30,119 bases of DNA from a virus: positions 1 to 30,119 of the IMG/VR virus record IMGVR_UViG_3300049489_000249; one strand, given 5' to 3'. The translations under genes were made by a program, and so were the position numbers. Within the stretch, counting starts at the first letter, position 1; every line of letters starts with the position of its first letter. The notes under the pieces are model-generated. The model saw only the letters and a list, made by a program, of their open reading frames with translations. It did no database searches and was not told the origin of the DNA. This document shows, one piece after another, positions 1-7,510 of the stretch.

Positions 1-170
1 TCACAATCGCTTCCAACCTGACCAACTGTTAGCCTGTTTAATATAGTCTGAGTATTCTTAGTCATGGTCCCGCTTCCAGAACCATCAGCTTTAAATACTT
101 GTCCTATAGTTGCGTTTTCGCCTAAAGCATTAGCAACAGCTTCTAAGTCAGTCGATGTATATAGTGGCAT
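1..170 (-). CDS. Partial phage structural protein (N-terminus only)
   Basis: This minus-strand frame starts at ATG 170-168 and runs open off the left edge of the window, giving about 56 residues that begin MPLYTSTDLEAVANALGENA. Its start codon follows directly on the TAG stop of the upstream fibre-like gene (TAG then ATG), so it belongs to the same transcript. The visible part has no motif I can assign. Its position after several fibre/decoration genes suggests another virion surface or tail component. The rest of the gene lies outside the window. Confidence 0.6.
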   Translation of the reverse strand, partial: MPLYTSTDLEAVANALGENATIGQVFKADGSGSGTMTKNTQTILNRLTVGQVGSDC

Positions 171-1874
171 CTAGAAAACCTCTGTAATGCGCGCATAGCC
201 ATTAGCTTCAACCCAATAGGCATGTACCGCTCCTGTATAACCATAAGGAACTTCATAATAGTCTCGTGATTTCATCTTAACAGTATAACTTGTAGAAGAT
301 GCTCCAGTTCCTAACTTCAAGAAGACGGCAGAAGTGCTGTCGTTATAGATAGCAGCTCCAGACCTTAACAGATTAAGATCAAGAAGCTCTGTATCTGCTA
401 CAGCAGAAGCTACATTGCTTACAGTAGATTCTGGCGGTCGGTCATTAACAGGATTGATCGTTTCTTTAATTGAATTTTCGATAGTTTCTATCCTGTTGAA
501 ATTAGAAAAATAAACAACATCAGCAGAAAGAGTAGAAGAACCTGTTACGACTCCAAAATTTCCAATACCTACCACAATCTGAACCTCATCATAAGGTCCA
601 ATGATATGACGGCTATGGGTTGCTAATTTAACTCCATCAACCCAAAGACTGTTTGTTGCTGCTGTTACTTCGATATAGTACTCGTGATAGTCGCTTGTAA
701 CCCCACTATCAGGAAGGGTTACTATCGTAGTCTCTTTATCGTCCGAATTAAAAGACGTAACCAAAGAAACTTTCGTATTATCCGTTCCGCTAAATTCTAA
801 AGCAGCTATCTTGTCTGATAAATGATAAGCAGTGTTCATAAAACCAACAGAAGAAACCTGGTTAGCGTATCTATTATCTATCTTAATTACAAACAAACCA
901 TTAAATGGAGGGTAGTCTGCTGGTCGAAGAATAGTAGAATGGCTTCCTGGTGTAGTGCCAGAAATTAATTCTGCTACTGAAGTACTGTAACCAACACTGC
1001 CGGTTCCGCCAGACTGATAAAACCAAGCGGCTCTGCTTGAAGCTCCAGTCCCAGGAGTGCCAAGGTAAGCTTGTTCAAGAATAAGTAGAGTATCAGACAT
1101 AACATCAGAAACAACAGTTAATGCTGCCTGTGGATCAGAGTCTAACTTAACATAGTCTCCAATCTTTATTTCTGAAAGAAAACTTGTAGAAACTCCAACA
1201 ACATAGACACTTGCTGAGAAAGTTAGAGTACCAGATAAAACGGTAGCAATTGCTCCATCAGTAAAGTCGTCTCTAAAAGATTGTTCATCTGTTAAGATTT
1301 GACCGCGAGTAATAAGATTTCCATCAAGATCTACCTTAAGAGAAGGCAACACTCCAACTTCTGTAAAGTTTAATGGATCTGGTGAAGAACTTGATGTTTG
1401 GCTCGCTAAAGGAAGAGTTCCTGCTTCTGTTAAAGAGCGAGGAAGAGCTTCAATTACTGGGCATAAAGTAGTTGCAAGCCTGAGATAAGTTGTTATGGCT
1501 GGAGAAATATTAGTAACTACAACTCGAACATAAGCTCCAACGACTTGTGTGGTTCTTCCGTTTCCTTGGCCGGGATAAAGAAGAAACGTGTCTGCTATAT
1601 CCCAATTTGAATTATCAGTGCTTTGCTGAATAGAGATAGATAAAATCTTATCAGCCTTACACATAACCTGAACAGCAGTAACACCAAAAGCTTCTTCAGA
1701 AGTACCAGTAAACGAAGCACCAGCAGCAAGGTTGGTCGTACTGCTATTTCCTGTAGAGACTTTTATATTCTGTGTAGAAGAAACTGCTAAAGCTTTTTGA
1801 GAATCAACATCTATTGAGCTTATAGCTTCGCCACTACTGTTATATAGGATTACGACTGGGCTGTCTGAACTCAT
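171..1874 (-). CDS. Fibre/decoration-like virion protein with a lectin-like middle (567 aa)
   Basis: This is a predicted beta-rich virion protein. Residues 1-150 resemble the Ser/Thr-rich N-terminal domain often seen in phage structural proteins. The middle (about 315-465) contains the pattern YHEYYIEVTAATNSLWVDGV, which looks like a LamG/concanavalin-type sandwich that could bind glycans. The C-terminus (about 505-567) has the common phage surface-domain pattern AIYNDSTSAVFLKLGTGASS followed by YYEVPYGYTGAVHAYW. Its ATG overlaps the TGA stop of the upstream IsrB gene (ATGA), with only a weak GGTGA ribosome site. That start context seems to be carried by a 9-bp repeat shared with the far side of the IsrB element (see 1875-1883). 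Virion location and glycan binding are inference. Confidence 0.7.
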   Translation of the reverse strand: MSSDSPVVILYNSSGEAISSIDVDSQKALAVSSTQNIKVSTGNSSTTNLAAGASFTGTSEEAFGVTAVQVMCKADKILSISIQQSTDNSNWDIADTFLLYPGQGNGRTTQVVGAYVRVVVTNISPAITTYLRLATTLCPVIEALPRSLTEAGTLPLASQTSSSSPDPLNFTEVGVLPSLKVDLDGNLITRGQILTDEQSFRDDFTDGAIATVLSGTLTFSASVYVVGVSTSFLSEIKIGDYVKLDSDPQAALTVVSDVMSDTLLILEQAYLGTPGTGASSRAAWFYQSGGTGSVGYSTSVAELISGTTPGSHSTILRPADYPPFNGLFVIKIDNRYANQVSSVGFMNTAYHLSDKIAALEFSGTDNTKVSLVTSFNSDDKETTIVTLPDSGVTSDYHEYYIEVTAATNSLWVDGVKLATHSRHIIGPYDEVQIVVGIGNFGVVTGSSTLSADVVYFSNFNRIETIENSIKETINPVNDRPPESTVSNVASAVADTELLDLNLLRSGAAIYNDSTSAVFLKLGTGASSTSYTVKMKSRDYYEVPYGYTGAVHAYWVEANGYARITEVF

Positions 1875-2902
1875 GAAATCACCGCTTTAGTAGAGTTTGT
1901 GTTTGGAAGAAAACTTGATTTCCATCTTAAGTTAAATAATATTTTACAGTCTTCTTTTTTAATCTTTTGAGATATTCTATTTCCAGTTTTTATGTCGTGC
2001 AATGATAGTTTGTCTTTCATTGCCCCTCCTATATAAGTCAATCCGTATTTAGTATGTTTAACCAAAGCGCCTCTATTTATACTAAAAGTTCTAGTCGTTC
2101 CATATTGTTTTCTAATTCCATCTTTTTTTGGATTAGTAACATGTAGTTGTCTTCTATGCCATTGAAATAACTCACATTTATTAATTCCAAAAAACGGTTC
2201 TATATTTCCAATAGTAAGTTCGCAAATACAATGAGAATCTACATTATGAGCATCCCAGGAATCTCTAAGCTTCTCAGAAGTCTTCTTGAAACCACGGTAG
2301 TCTCTTTGAGCTTTAGTTTCATATCCTTGAAACTTATATAAATCTAATTTTCTATTCTTAACTTCTTCTTCAAACCATTTCTTGCCAACTTCTAAAGGAC
2401 TAAAGTCTTTATTCCATTTCTTACAATTCTTCTTAGAAGTAGTTTTAACATCCTCTATAGAAACTGTAGTCAAAGGAATAACCTTCTTCCAAAAATCAAC
2501 AATCCTCAAATGGGCTCCCCATCTTGCTTTAGTTGAAGGTGGGAGTCCACCTATTGTTCTATTATACCTACATTTTCTATAAGGTGTATTTCTGTAACGG
2601 CGAGATTTTCTAAGACTTCTTCTAAACTCAAGACTTTTTTTAATCCAATTAGGGGTATTAAAGAGCTGATTACAAACTATACTGTTTTCAGTGGCGACTG
2701 TAATTCCAGTTCTTTTAGAACCAGGATCAATTCCTATCACTACGTCTTGATAGTTTCTTTCCGATGGTTCTTTCTGTAAAATAATACAAAAAATACCATT
2801 TTTCCAATAAGCTTTAGCTTCTTTACGTTCTATAAGCTTTCGTGCTCTCTTTTCAGAACAAGGCATTAATGGAATTTTCTTATTGTCTAGAACTGGTACC
2901 AT
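1871..2902 (-). CDS. isrB: IsrB-type RNA-guided RuvC nuclease (IscB family without HNH), 343 aa
   Basis: IsrB proteins use an omega RNA to direct a RuvC domain that nicks DNA. Motifs in order: a PLMP motif at residues 11-14, RuvC-I IGIDPGSKRTGITV with D59, an arginine-rich bridge helix at about 92-115, RuvC-II TTVSIEDV with E150, RuvC-III SWDAHNVDSHC with H219 and D222, and an IscB-like C-terminal target-recognition segment (RRQLHVTNPKK, then YGTTRTFSINRGALV). Only about 70 residues separate RuvC-II from RuvC-III, so the HNH domain that IscB carries there is absent and the frame is continuous. The length fits IsrB (about 350 aa). All acidic RuvC residues are present, so nickase activity is plausible. 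ATG at 2902 has AAGGAG about 13 bases upstream, inside a possible stem. The last four bases overlap the next gene. No transposase gene is nearby. Confidence 0.88.
   Translation of the reverse strand: MVPVLDNKKIPLMPCSEKRARKLIERKEAKAYWKNGIFCIILQKEPSERNYQDVVIGIDPGSKRTGITVATENSIVCNQLFNTPNWIKKSLEFRRSLRKSRRYRNTPYRKCRYNRTIGGLPPSTKARWGAHLRIVDFWKKVIPLTTVSIEDVKTTSKKNCKKWNKDFSPLEVGKKWFEEEVKNRKLDLYKFQGYETKAQRDYRGFKKTSEKLRDSWDAHNVDSHCICELTIGNIEPFFGINKCELFQWHRRQLHVTNPKKDGIRKQYGTTRTFSINRGALVKHTKYGLTYIGGAMKDKLSLHDIKTGNRISQKIKKEDCKILFNLRWKSSFLPNTNSTKAVIS
1875..1883. repeat. 9-bp direct repeat, left copy, at the IsrB element edge
   Basis: GAAATCACC on the plus strand. It encodes the last residues (VIS) of IsrB and supplies the ribosome-site region of the downstream gene. 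The identical copy is at 3133-3141, where it likewise encodes the terminal VIS of the upstream gene. Confidence 0.75.
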
Positions 2903-3132
2903 AATTGAGATTACTCTCCTTGTAAACTACAGCTTCGATACTGAGAGAGACATTGAATCAAGACTAGCTGAACATCCTGAATGTGTCATATTGCCTACCA
3001 CGGCCATCTCTCTAGTTGCCTTCAAGCGGGTATTGTTCCCCTTGGCTAATCTAGTTTCTTCTTGCCCTTGTGGGTTATTGCTGGTAAATGCTTTTCCTCA
3101 CAAGCCCAAGTGTTTAATCTTGGGTTATTTAC
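1875..3132 (-). mobile_element. IsrB-omega RNA element inserted between two fibre genes
   Basis: A unit of about 1,258 bp holds only the isrB gene and its predicted RNA. It separates the fibre-like genes at 3129-3647 and 171-1874. The same 9 bases flank it (1875-1883 and 3133-3141). Deleting one repeat plus the element joins the flanks so that the upstream protein still ends RVIS, its stop becomes TGA, and that stop overlaps the downstream ATG as ATGA with AAGGG seven bases ahead. Such a clean reconstruction argues for insertion into a formerly coupled gene pair. No transposase or IS200/IS605-like terminal hairpin was recognised, so it may depend on nick-stimulated recombination or a transposase in trans. 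Confidence 0.65.
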
Positions 3133-3152
3133 GAAATCACCCTTGTCCTTGA
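2903..3152 (-). ncRNA. Predicted omega (HEARO) RNA of IsrB, with its guide at the 5' end
   Basis: The bases between IsrB and the gene before it code for nothing but fold well. Reading the minus strand: CCCAAG/CTTGGG (3124-3119 with 3110-3105), CTTGTG/CACAAG (3104-3099 with 3072-3067), then a nested stem at 3054-3012 (CTAG, GCC, AAG, GGG paired with CCC, CTT, GGC, CTAG). A possible stem pairs 2950-2943 with 2918-2914 and would cover the IsrB ribosome site. In IscB/IsrB systems this RNA lies upstream of the ORF and its 5' guide comes from flanking DNA. By that rule the guide is TCAAGGACAAGGGTGATTTC (3152-3133), which is the 3' end of the upstream fibre gene plus intergenic DNA. Boundaries are estimates; no covariance search was possible. 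Confidence 0.68.
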
Positions 3153-3647
3153 TACTTCAAATGGACCAGAATAAGAAATAGTATCAGTTAATGTAGCTAT
3201 CAATACTTCACCGTCATCATATATAGTCCATTCGATTTCTGTTGGAAGAACACCAGTCCAAGTTATCGATTTTTGAACAATCTTCTTTTTGGTCAGGCCA
3301 GCATCAGTATACCAAGTAATAGCTGTAGGGAAAGCAGTGCCAGTAGTTTCTCTATATGCGCCACTTGCAAAACCTTCGCCCGGTCCATTATCGATAAAGT
3401 GAATTAACTGCCTTAGTGTTTTATGAGCAGGAATAGTTAAGCCATCAGAACCACTTGTCACCGCAAGCCATTCGCTTGACTCATAATCAATAAGCATCCA
3501 TAGAGTGTTATCATCTAATTGCCGGGCTAACTTACCTTCATCTGCTAAAAGAAAACCAGTAGCAGCTTCTCTTTCAGTTTGATCGGCATAAGTCCAGTTA
3601 TAGACTACGTGAACATCTCCTGTGGATAGATTAGTATGTAGTGCCAT
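3129..3647 (-). CDS. Small fibre-type virion protein (172 aa)
   Basis: Residues 15-65 contain YADQTEREAATGFLLADEGK followed by LARQLDDNTLWMLIDY. This recurrent module of phage fibre and surface proteins usually comes before a beta-structured region that ends in a tryptophan. The remainder is beta-rich and unassigned. ATG 3647 has GGAG six bases upstream, and the previous gene's stop lies three bases away, so the two are probably translationally coupled. It ends in RVIS immediately beside the IsrB element. In the reconstructed ancestral locus its stop would overlap the start of the 567-residue fibre protein, implying the two were made together. The exact virion position is unknown. Confidence 0.68.
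   Translation of the reverse strand: MALHTNLSTGDVHVVYNWTYADQTEREAATGFLLADEGKLARQLDDNTLWMLIDYESSEWLAVTSGSDGLTIPAHKTLRQLIHFIDNGPGEGFASGAYRETTGTAFPTAITWYTDAGLTKKKIVQKSITWTGVLPTEIEWTIYDDGEVLIATLTDTISYSGPFEVSRTRVIS
3133..3141. repeat. 9-bp direct repeat, right copy, at the IsrB element edge
   Basis: GAAATCACC on the plus strand, identical to 1875-1883. On the minus strand it forms the last nine bases of the predicted IsrB guide, the end nearest the target-adjacent motif. Confidence 0.75.
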
Positions 3648-3650
3648 ATT

Positions 3651-3974
3651 TTACTCCGGTCCTAATACAATATCGCCATCATCAACATATACTATAGTAC
3701 CATTAATTGTTAACAATATTCTATTGATATCAAAACCACCAGCAAGCAATGTAGTCAGAGTTACTGATGTATTATTAGCATCTTTAAAAGTCATGTCGCC
3801 GTCGAGATTTCTTCCCAGTATAACGGCTTCATCTGCAGAGGTAGAGTCTTGTAAAACGACACCTCTTGCTTCTAAATAATCCTCAGACGGATCGAGAGGA
3901 GTTGGAAACTCATCGTTTTCATCTCCACCAGAAGTAACAGATTCTATTTTTAATGGACGGATTTTATCAACCAT
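3651..3974 (-). CDS. Small phage structural protein (107 aa)
   Basis: The start MVDKIRPLKIESVTSGGDEN, followed by FPTPLDPSEDYLEARGVVL, resembles a short protein often found beside fibre or neck genes in large phages. Its function has not been established to my knowledge. It is acidic and contains no Cys. ATG 3974 has AAGGA seven bases upstream. It is the first gene after the terminator at 3991-4029, so it must depend on read-through or on a promoter I could not identify. It is followed at three bases by the 172-residue fibre-type protein. Confidence 0.65.
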   Translation of the reverse strand: MVDKIRPLKIESVTSGGDENDEFPTPLDPSEDYLEARGVVLQDSTSADEAVILGRNLDGDMTFKDANNTSVTLTTLLAGGFDINRILLTINGTIVYVDDGDIVLGPE

Positions 3975-3990
3975 GTAGCATCCTTAGAAG

Positions 3991-4029
3991 AAAAAAGTAG
4001 GGAGGGCAGATTTCTCCACCCTCCCTACT
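3991..4029 (-). terminator. Rho-independent terminator after the 517-aa fibre gene
   Basis: On the minus strand, 12 bases after the fibre gene's stop, AGTAGGGAGGG pairs perfectly with CCCTCCCTACT (11 bp, 12-base loop) and is followed by a run of six T. It closes the transcript carrying the fibre protein. Confidence 0.88.
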
Positions 4030-4041
4030 CCTAATTACCTA

Positions 4042-5595
4042 TTAGCTACCTTTACCGTAGTCTCTGACTTCAACGACAAGATCTGTTGCGTTCTTTGCGA
4101 CGCCAGCGAGAATAACATTTTTGCCACCCGTTGGACGAGTAGCAGTCAGACCGCCACCATCAGCCAGCCAATAGCGAGTACCAGCAGTTGCGCCAGTAAG
4201 AACACCAGTAACAATACCACCAGAAAAAACTACATCTCCAGTAGCTGCGCTTAAAATACCAGCAGGAGCAAGACCGATAACCCAACGCTTAGCGTCTGTT
4301 CCGGCATCTGCTTTAGCAATAGTATTGTTGGCAGCAGTTACGTAAACGGGATCGCCAGCTGCGATTGCTTCTCCAGCAACGAAAGCAGCTTGTGAACGAT
4401 TGTGCTTATGTAGAGACGAAGCGTCGCTACCATTAGTAAGAATATCAAAGTTAGCTGCCGTAACGGTTGCCCCAACAGCAGTATCATTGACTTTAAAGAG
4501 AGAAGGAAGACCTACAACCTTGAGGCCGTCTGCGTCTACATCAAGAGTATCTGGGGTGTCATCGATCTTGATTTGAAGATCACCAGAAGAAAACTCAAGA
4601 CCACCAGCAGCAACAACATCAATTGCAATACCAGAAGCACCGATAGAAAGACCATAAGAAGTATTTACTTCAGCTTCTATACCAGTAGAAGTTAGGATAA
4701 TACCATGAGCGCCATCAGTCTTCACCTGAAGATCGCCAGAAGAGAATTCGAGACCACCAGTACCAGCACCAGCAGCAATAATATCAACAGCAATACCAGA
4801 TGCGCCAATAGAGAGACCGTAAGAGGTGTCTACTTTCGCTTTAAGGTCACCAGAAGAAAATTCAAGACCAGGATTTGAAGCAGCAAGATCAACAGCCACA
4901 GCGTCAGCGGCAATCTCAAGACCGTCGCCAACATTAACATAGAGAGTATTACCAGTTTTGCCAAGGCCGTCACCGGCATTGATCAGACCAGTACCTGTGA
5001 ACTGAACCCAGTTTGCGCCATCAAAGGTGTATCCTTGATTCTCATAAACGCTGCCATCACCAATAACAAGAGAAGCATCTCCGTCTTCAGCGTTAACAAA
5101 ATCCCAAGTATCAGTATAGGCAACATAGGTAGCAATGTCTTCTTCATGGCCAGCAAAAGAACCAGCCGCACTTGCTTCAATAACGATAACGCGAGTTCCA
5201 TCAACAGGAAAACCACCAGAGTTAGCAACAACTACATCCCAAGAATCTCCATCCCACTCAACGATGTCTCCGTCATTAAAACCTGTCCAGTTGTTAACAA
5301 CCCACGCTTCACCAGTAGAACCAGCAGTAGGAACAACGGTAGACTGATCGGCGTCAGAAAGAATACGAAGAACCTTAACTGGGTCTTTCCAAGAAAGACC
5401 AACAGCCATACCATCTAACTGCGCTTTGTTAACTGCATCTGTCGCATCCGTGCCCGCAAGCAAACCAGTAATTTTGTGAGAGCCCATAGCAATATTACCA
5501 CCCATGGTAAGACCACCAAGGCTAATAGAGTCAGTAGAAGCTTGTTCCTCGTGATAGCCATCTGCATGTAGAAAGATAAATTTACGTTCTGCCAA
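4042..5595 (-). CDS. Trimeric fibre-like virion protein with internal repeats (517 aa)
   Basis: Residues 25-65 hold the classic fibre-stalk pattern GGNIAMGSHKITGL...DATDAVNKAQLD. The segment GLEFSSGDL recurs at about 243, 281 and 332 with SIGASGIA between copies, giving a repeated shaft. LHKHNR (395-400) has the HxH seen in iron-binding fibre shafts. The C-terminal 110 residues form a small beta domain (GDPVYV, GTRYWLADGGGL, ILAGVAKNATDLVVEV) also recognisable in the 140-aa protein at 5997-6419. The start is TTG at 5595: TGA lies directly upstream in frame and GGAGG nine bases before. Balanced base composition and a strong terminator suggest a high-copy protein. It could be a head fibre or a tail fibre; the sequence does not decide. 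Confidence 0.75.
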   Translation of the reverse strand: MAERKFIFLHADGYHEEQASTDSISLGGLTMGGNIAMGSHKITGLLAGTDATDAVNKAQLDGMAVGLSWKDPVKVLRILSDADQSTVVPTAGSTGEAWVVNNWTGFNDGDIVEWDGDSWDVVVANSGGFPVDGTRVIVIEASAAGSFAGHEEDIATYVAYTDTWDFVNAEDGDASLVIGDGSVYENQGYTFDGANWVQFTGTGLINAGDGLGKTGNTLYVNVGDGLEIAADAVAVDLAASNPGLEFSSGDLKAKVDTSYGLSIGASGIAVDIIAAGAGTGGLEFSSGDLQVKTDGAHGIILTSTGIEAEVNTSYGLSIGASGIAIDVVAAGGLEFSSGDLQIKIDDTPDTLDVDADGLKVVGLPSLFKVNDTAVGATVTAANFDILTNGSDASSLHKHNRSQAAFVAGEAIAAGDPVYVTAANNTIAKADAGTDAKRWVIGLAPAGILSAATGDVVFSGGIVTGVLTGATAGTRYWLADGGGLTATRPTGGKNVILAGVAKNATDLVVEVRDYGKGS

Positions 5596-5616
5596 TCAAA
5601 TGCACCTCCAAATTCA

Positions 5617-5997
5617 CTACTGAGGAATTATTGTAATTCTCCCAGTAAATTCATCAAACGAACACTCTGAAAGTTTAAAGCTATATTTTGCTTCAATAGT
5701 TTCTTTCAAAGCGTTCAGCTCTCTGTTCTTCGTTTTTCGTTCTTCAACCAATCCGCTTAGATCAAGTGTTTTTCTGTTTTGTAGTTCGGTTATTCTGCTT
5801 TGTAAAACGACAATTGCTTCATTAAACTCTCGTTCTTTTAATCGATAAGAAAGCTCTAAGTTTTTAATAACAGCATCAAGATAAAGTAGTTCTAATCGTT
5901 CGTCTTTTGTTAAATAGAAGTCGTTATCAACCGACTCTATAGTAACAACCTCTACTACTTCTTCTTTCTTTTCTTCTTTATTTTTCTTCTTTGTCAT
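5617..5997 (-). CDS. Coiled-coil protein (126 aa)
   Basis: A short charged protein. A lysine/glutamate-rich head (MTKKKNKEEKKEEVVEVV) is followed by about 75 residues of predicted helix and coiled coil (residues 35-108, for example LELLYLDAVIKNLELSYRLK), then a small C-terminal strand region (GRITIIPQ). It overlaps the upstream gene by one base (TAATG) and is therefore translationally coupled to it. I do not recognise the family. Its place between fibre and decoration genes suggests a connector or chaperone for those fibres, which is inference. Confidence 0.65.
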   Translation of the reverse strand: MTKKKNKEEKKEEVVEVVTIESVDNDFYLTKDERLELLYLDAVIKNLELSYRLKEREFNEAIVVLQSRITELQNRKTLDLSGLVEERKTKNRELNALKETIEAKYSFKLSECSFDEFTGRITIIPQ

Positions 5998-6419
5998 TAT
6001 ACTTTCCTCTTTGTTAAAGTGTCGTCCAGCTTTACAAAAAGCCTTGTCGGAGTAACCGCTACTCCAACAATCTGAATAAACAAATCACTCAAAGTTGGTG
6101 TCGGAGGTACTAATACTGGCGATGAATCTATGCCAACAAAATAGTACTTTCCAACCTCTAAGCCACTATATAGGGATGGAGTTTCCCCCAACCATTGCAC
6201 TCTACAACTAATAGCAGAAGCCTTGTCTATTATTATACCAACACCAGGTAGTTTTGCATAGTCCGTCAAGTCTGTCTTACGGACAACATCTCTACCATTA
6301 TTAGTAGCAAATAGATAAACAATATTGCCAACTTGCTCAAGCGAGGTGCAATCAGCATCTCTAATAACAGACTGGCTTTCGCTCTGTTCTTGCTTGCCAA
6401 ATCTAGCAACAATTGCCAT
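5997..6419 (-). CDS. Small virion surface protein sharing the fibre C-terminal domain (140 aa)
   Basis: A beta-rich protein. Its second half (YSGLEVGKYYFVGIDSSPVL, then FIQIVGVAVTPTRLFVKLDD) follows the same order of short motifs as the C-terminal domain of the 517-aa fibre protein: an aromatic after GxxY, a Pro-rich turn, VGVA, then an LVVEV-like final strand. This suggests a shared knob or attachment domain, in effect a fibre tip without the shaft. ATG 6419 has AAAGGA four bases upstream. It overlaps the next gene by TAATG. Function beyond probable virion exposure is unknown. Confidence 0.65.
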   Translation of the reverse strand: MAIVARFGKQEQSESQSVIRDADCTSLEQVGNIVYLFATNNGRDVVRKTDLTDYAKLPGVGIIIDKASAISCRVQWLGETPSLYSGLEVGKYYFVGIDSSPVLVPPTPTLSDLFIQIVGVAVTPTRLFVKLDDTLTKRKV

Positions 6420-6427
6420 AGGTTCCT

Positions 6428-7510
6428 TTAGATCTGAACGGTAATTTTATTGCCAGACACAGAAATAACTTTTGCTAATATTCCTGCTGCTGTGATGTTT
6501 GGATCTCCGTTAACTGCTTCTGCCCAGATAGTAATAGTGGAAGCAGTGACTGTTGTGGGATCTAATTCTTTGTTAAAGGTAATCTCTATGTCATGTAGTG
6601 AATCTGGATTTAGGTTGGTACTTCCGTCTTTAGGCTTAATACTGAGAACCTTTAAACTTCCTTCGCCCGCGACAAGAAGCTCACCAATGCCACTTGCTGA
6701 ATAAGTAGAAGTAGGAATAACAATAGATCCACTACCAGTAGTGAACGACCATCTATAGTTATTTGGTAGTTGGATACCCGGCTTGCAAACAATAAACCAA
6801 TGGTCTCCTATTTCATAGGTTCCATCTGAATCAAAGAGAACAATAACTCCATCTTCTAACTCTCGTTCTCCTGTAGTTGTTACTCCAGTAAAAACTGTTA
6901 GAGGGTCAGTGTCTCTATACCATTCATATTCTGCAGTCCCAGTAGTCCCAGCTGAAGTGATAACAATATGATATGTTTGATTTACTTCTGCAGTATATCC
7001 GCCAGAAGCAAACAAACTACCAGTGCCGACAACAGAGGTAGGAGACGGATCGAATACTGTTCTTGTTCTAACGCCACTATTATAACCATCAGTTAAGTTT
7101 TCATCGCCACTGATTATAATATTATGAGTGCTATTTACTTGAAATGGTTTTAGAGAAGTAAAGAGAGCTACTGTTCTCCAAGCTGTTCCACTACCAGAGT
7201 AGTCTTTCACAGACTCGTCAACTGGATCTCCATTTGCGTCAACTCGAAGGAAAGAAATAGAGCCTTTTACAAAACCAGAGTAGTACGGCGAGGAAAGAAT
7301 ATCCTCATCATCTAAGCCAGGCTGATCAATCAGATTGAATTCATCCCCAAAGAAGATTCCGCTATCTGGTCCAGCAACAACAAAAGTCCCTGTATTGATC
7401 GAGCTTTCATCCATCTCTTGATCAAAGAAAACCTTTAGTTGGCTACCAATAGCAATTCCAGAAGCACCATTTGGGGGATAGGAATCCAAGATGTGTGGAG
7501 TGCTGGCCAT
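6428..7510 (-). CDS. Ig-like-domain virion protein (360 aa)
   Basis: Two SbsA/Big_5-type immunoglobulin-like modules frame the protein. The first starts SYPPNGASGIAIGSQLKVFF with DQEMDESSINTGTFVV (residues 8-45). The second starts SIKPKDGSTNLNPDSLHDIE with ITFNKELDPTTVTASTITIW (about 290-335). The middle has WYRDTDPLTVFTGVTTTG and IGDHWFIVCKPG, typical of beta-sandwich surface proteins. Phage Ig-like domains usually decorate capsids or tails and bind weakly to surfaces. TAATG couples its start to the 81-aa gene before it, with GAGGAG as ribosome site. No signal peptide is present, as expected for a virion protein. Confidence 0.72.
   Translation of the reverse strand: MASTPHILDSYPPNGASGIAIGSQLKVFFDQEMDESSINTGTFVVAGPDSGIFFGDEFNLIDQPGLDDEDILSSPYYSGFVKGSISFLRVDANGDPVDESVKDYSGSGTAWRTVALFTSLKPFQVNSTHNIIISGDENLTDGYNSGVRTRTVFDPSPTSVVGTGSLFASGGYTAEVNQTYHIVITSAGTTGTAEYEWYRDTDPLTVFTGVTTTGERELEDGVIVLFDSDGTYEIGDHWFIVCKPGIQLPNNYRWSFTTGSGSIVIPTSTYSASGIGELLVAGEGSLKVLSIKPKDGSTNLNPDSLHDIEITFNKELDPTTVTASTITIWAEAVNGDPNITAAGILAKVISVSGNKITVQI

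Noticed and set aside
2300-2460. IsrB as an IscB whose HNH was lost by frameshift
   Set aside because: The frame runs without a break from RuvC-II to RuvC-III and the length matches IsrB.
1871-2902. TnpB rather than IsrB
   Set aside because: The PLMP start, the IscB-like bridge helix and the HNVDSHC RuvC-III pattern fit IscB/IsrB, and the structured RNA is upstream instead of at the 3' end.
3105-3124. CCCAAG/CTTGGG hairpin as a terminator of the upstream fibre gene
   Set aside because: No T-run follows on the minus strand; it fits better as the first stem of the omega RNA.
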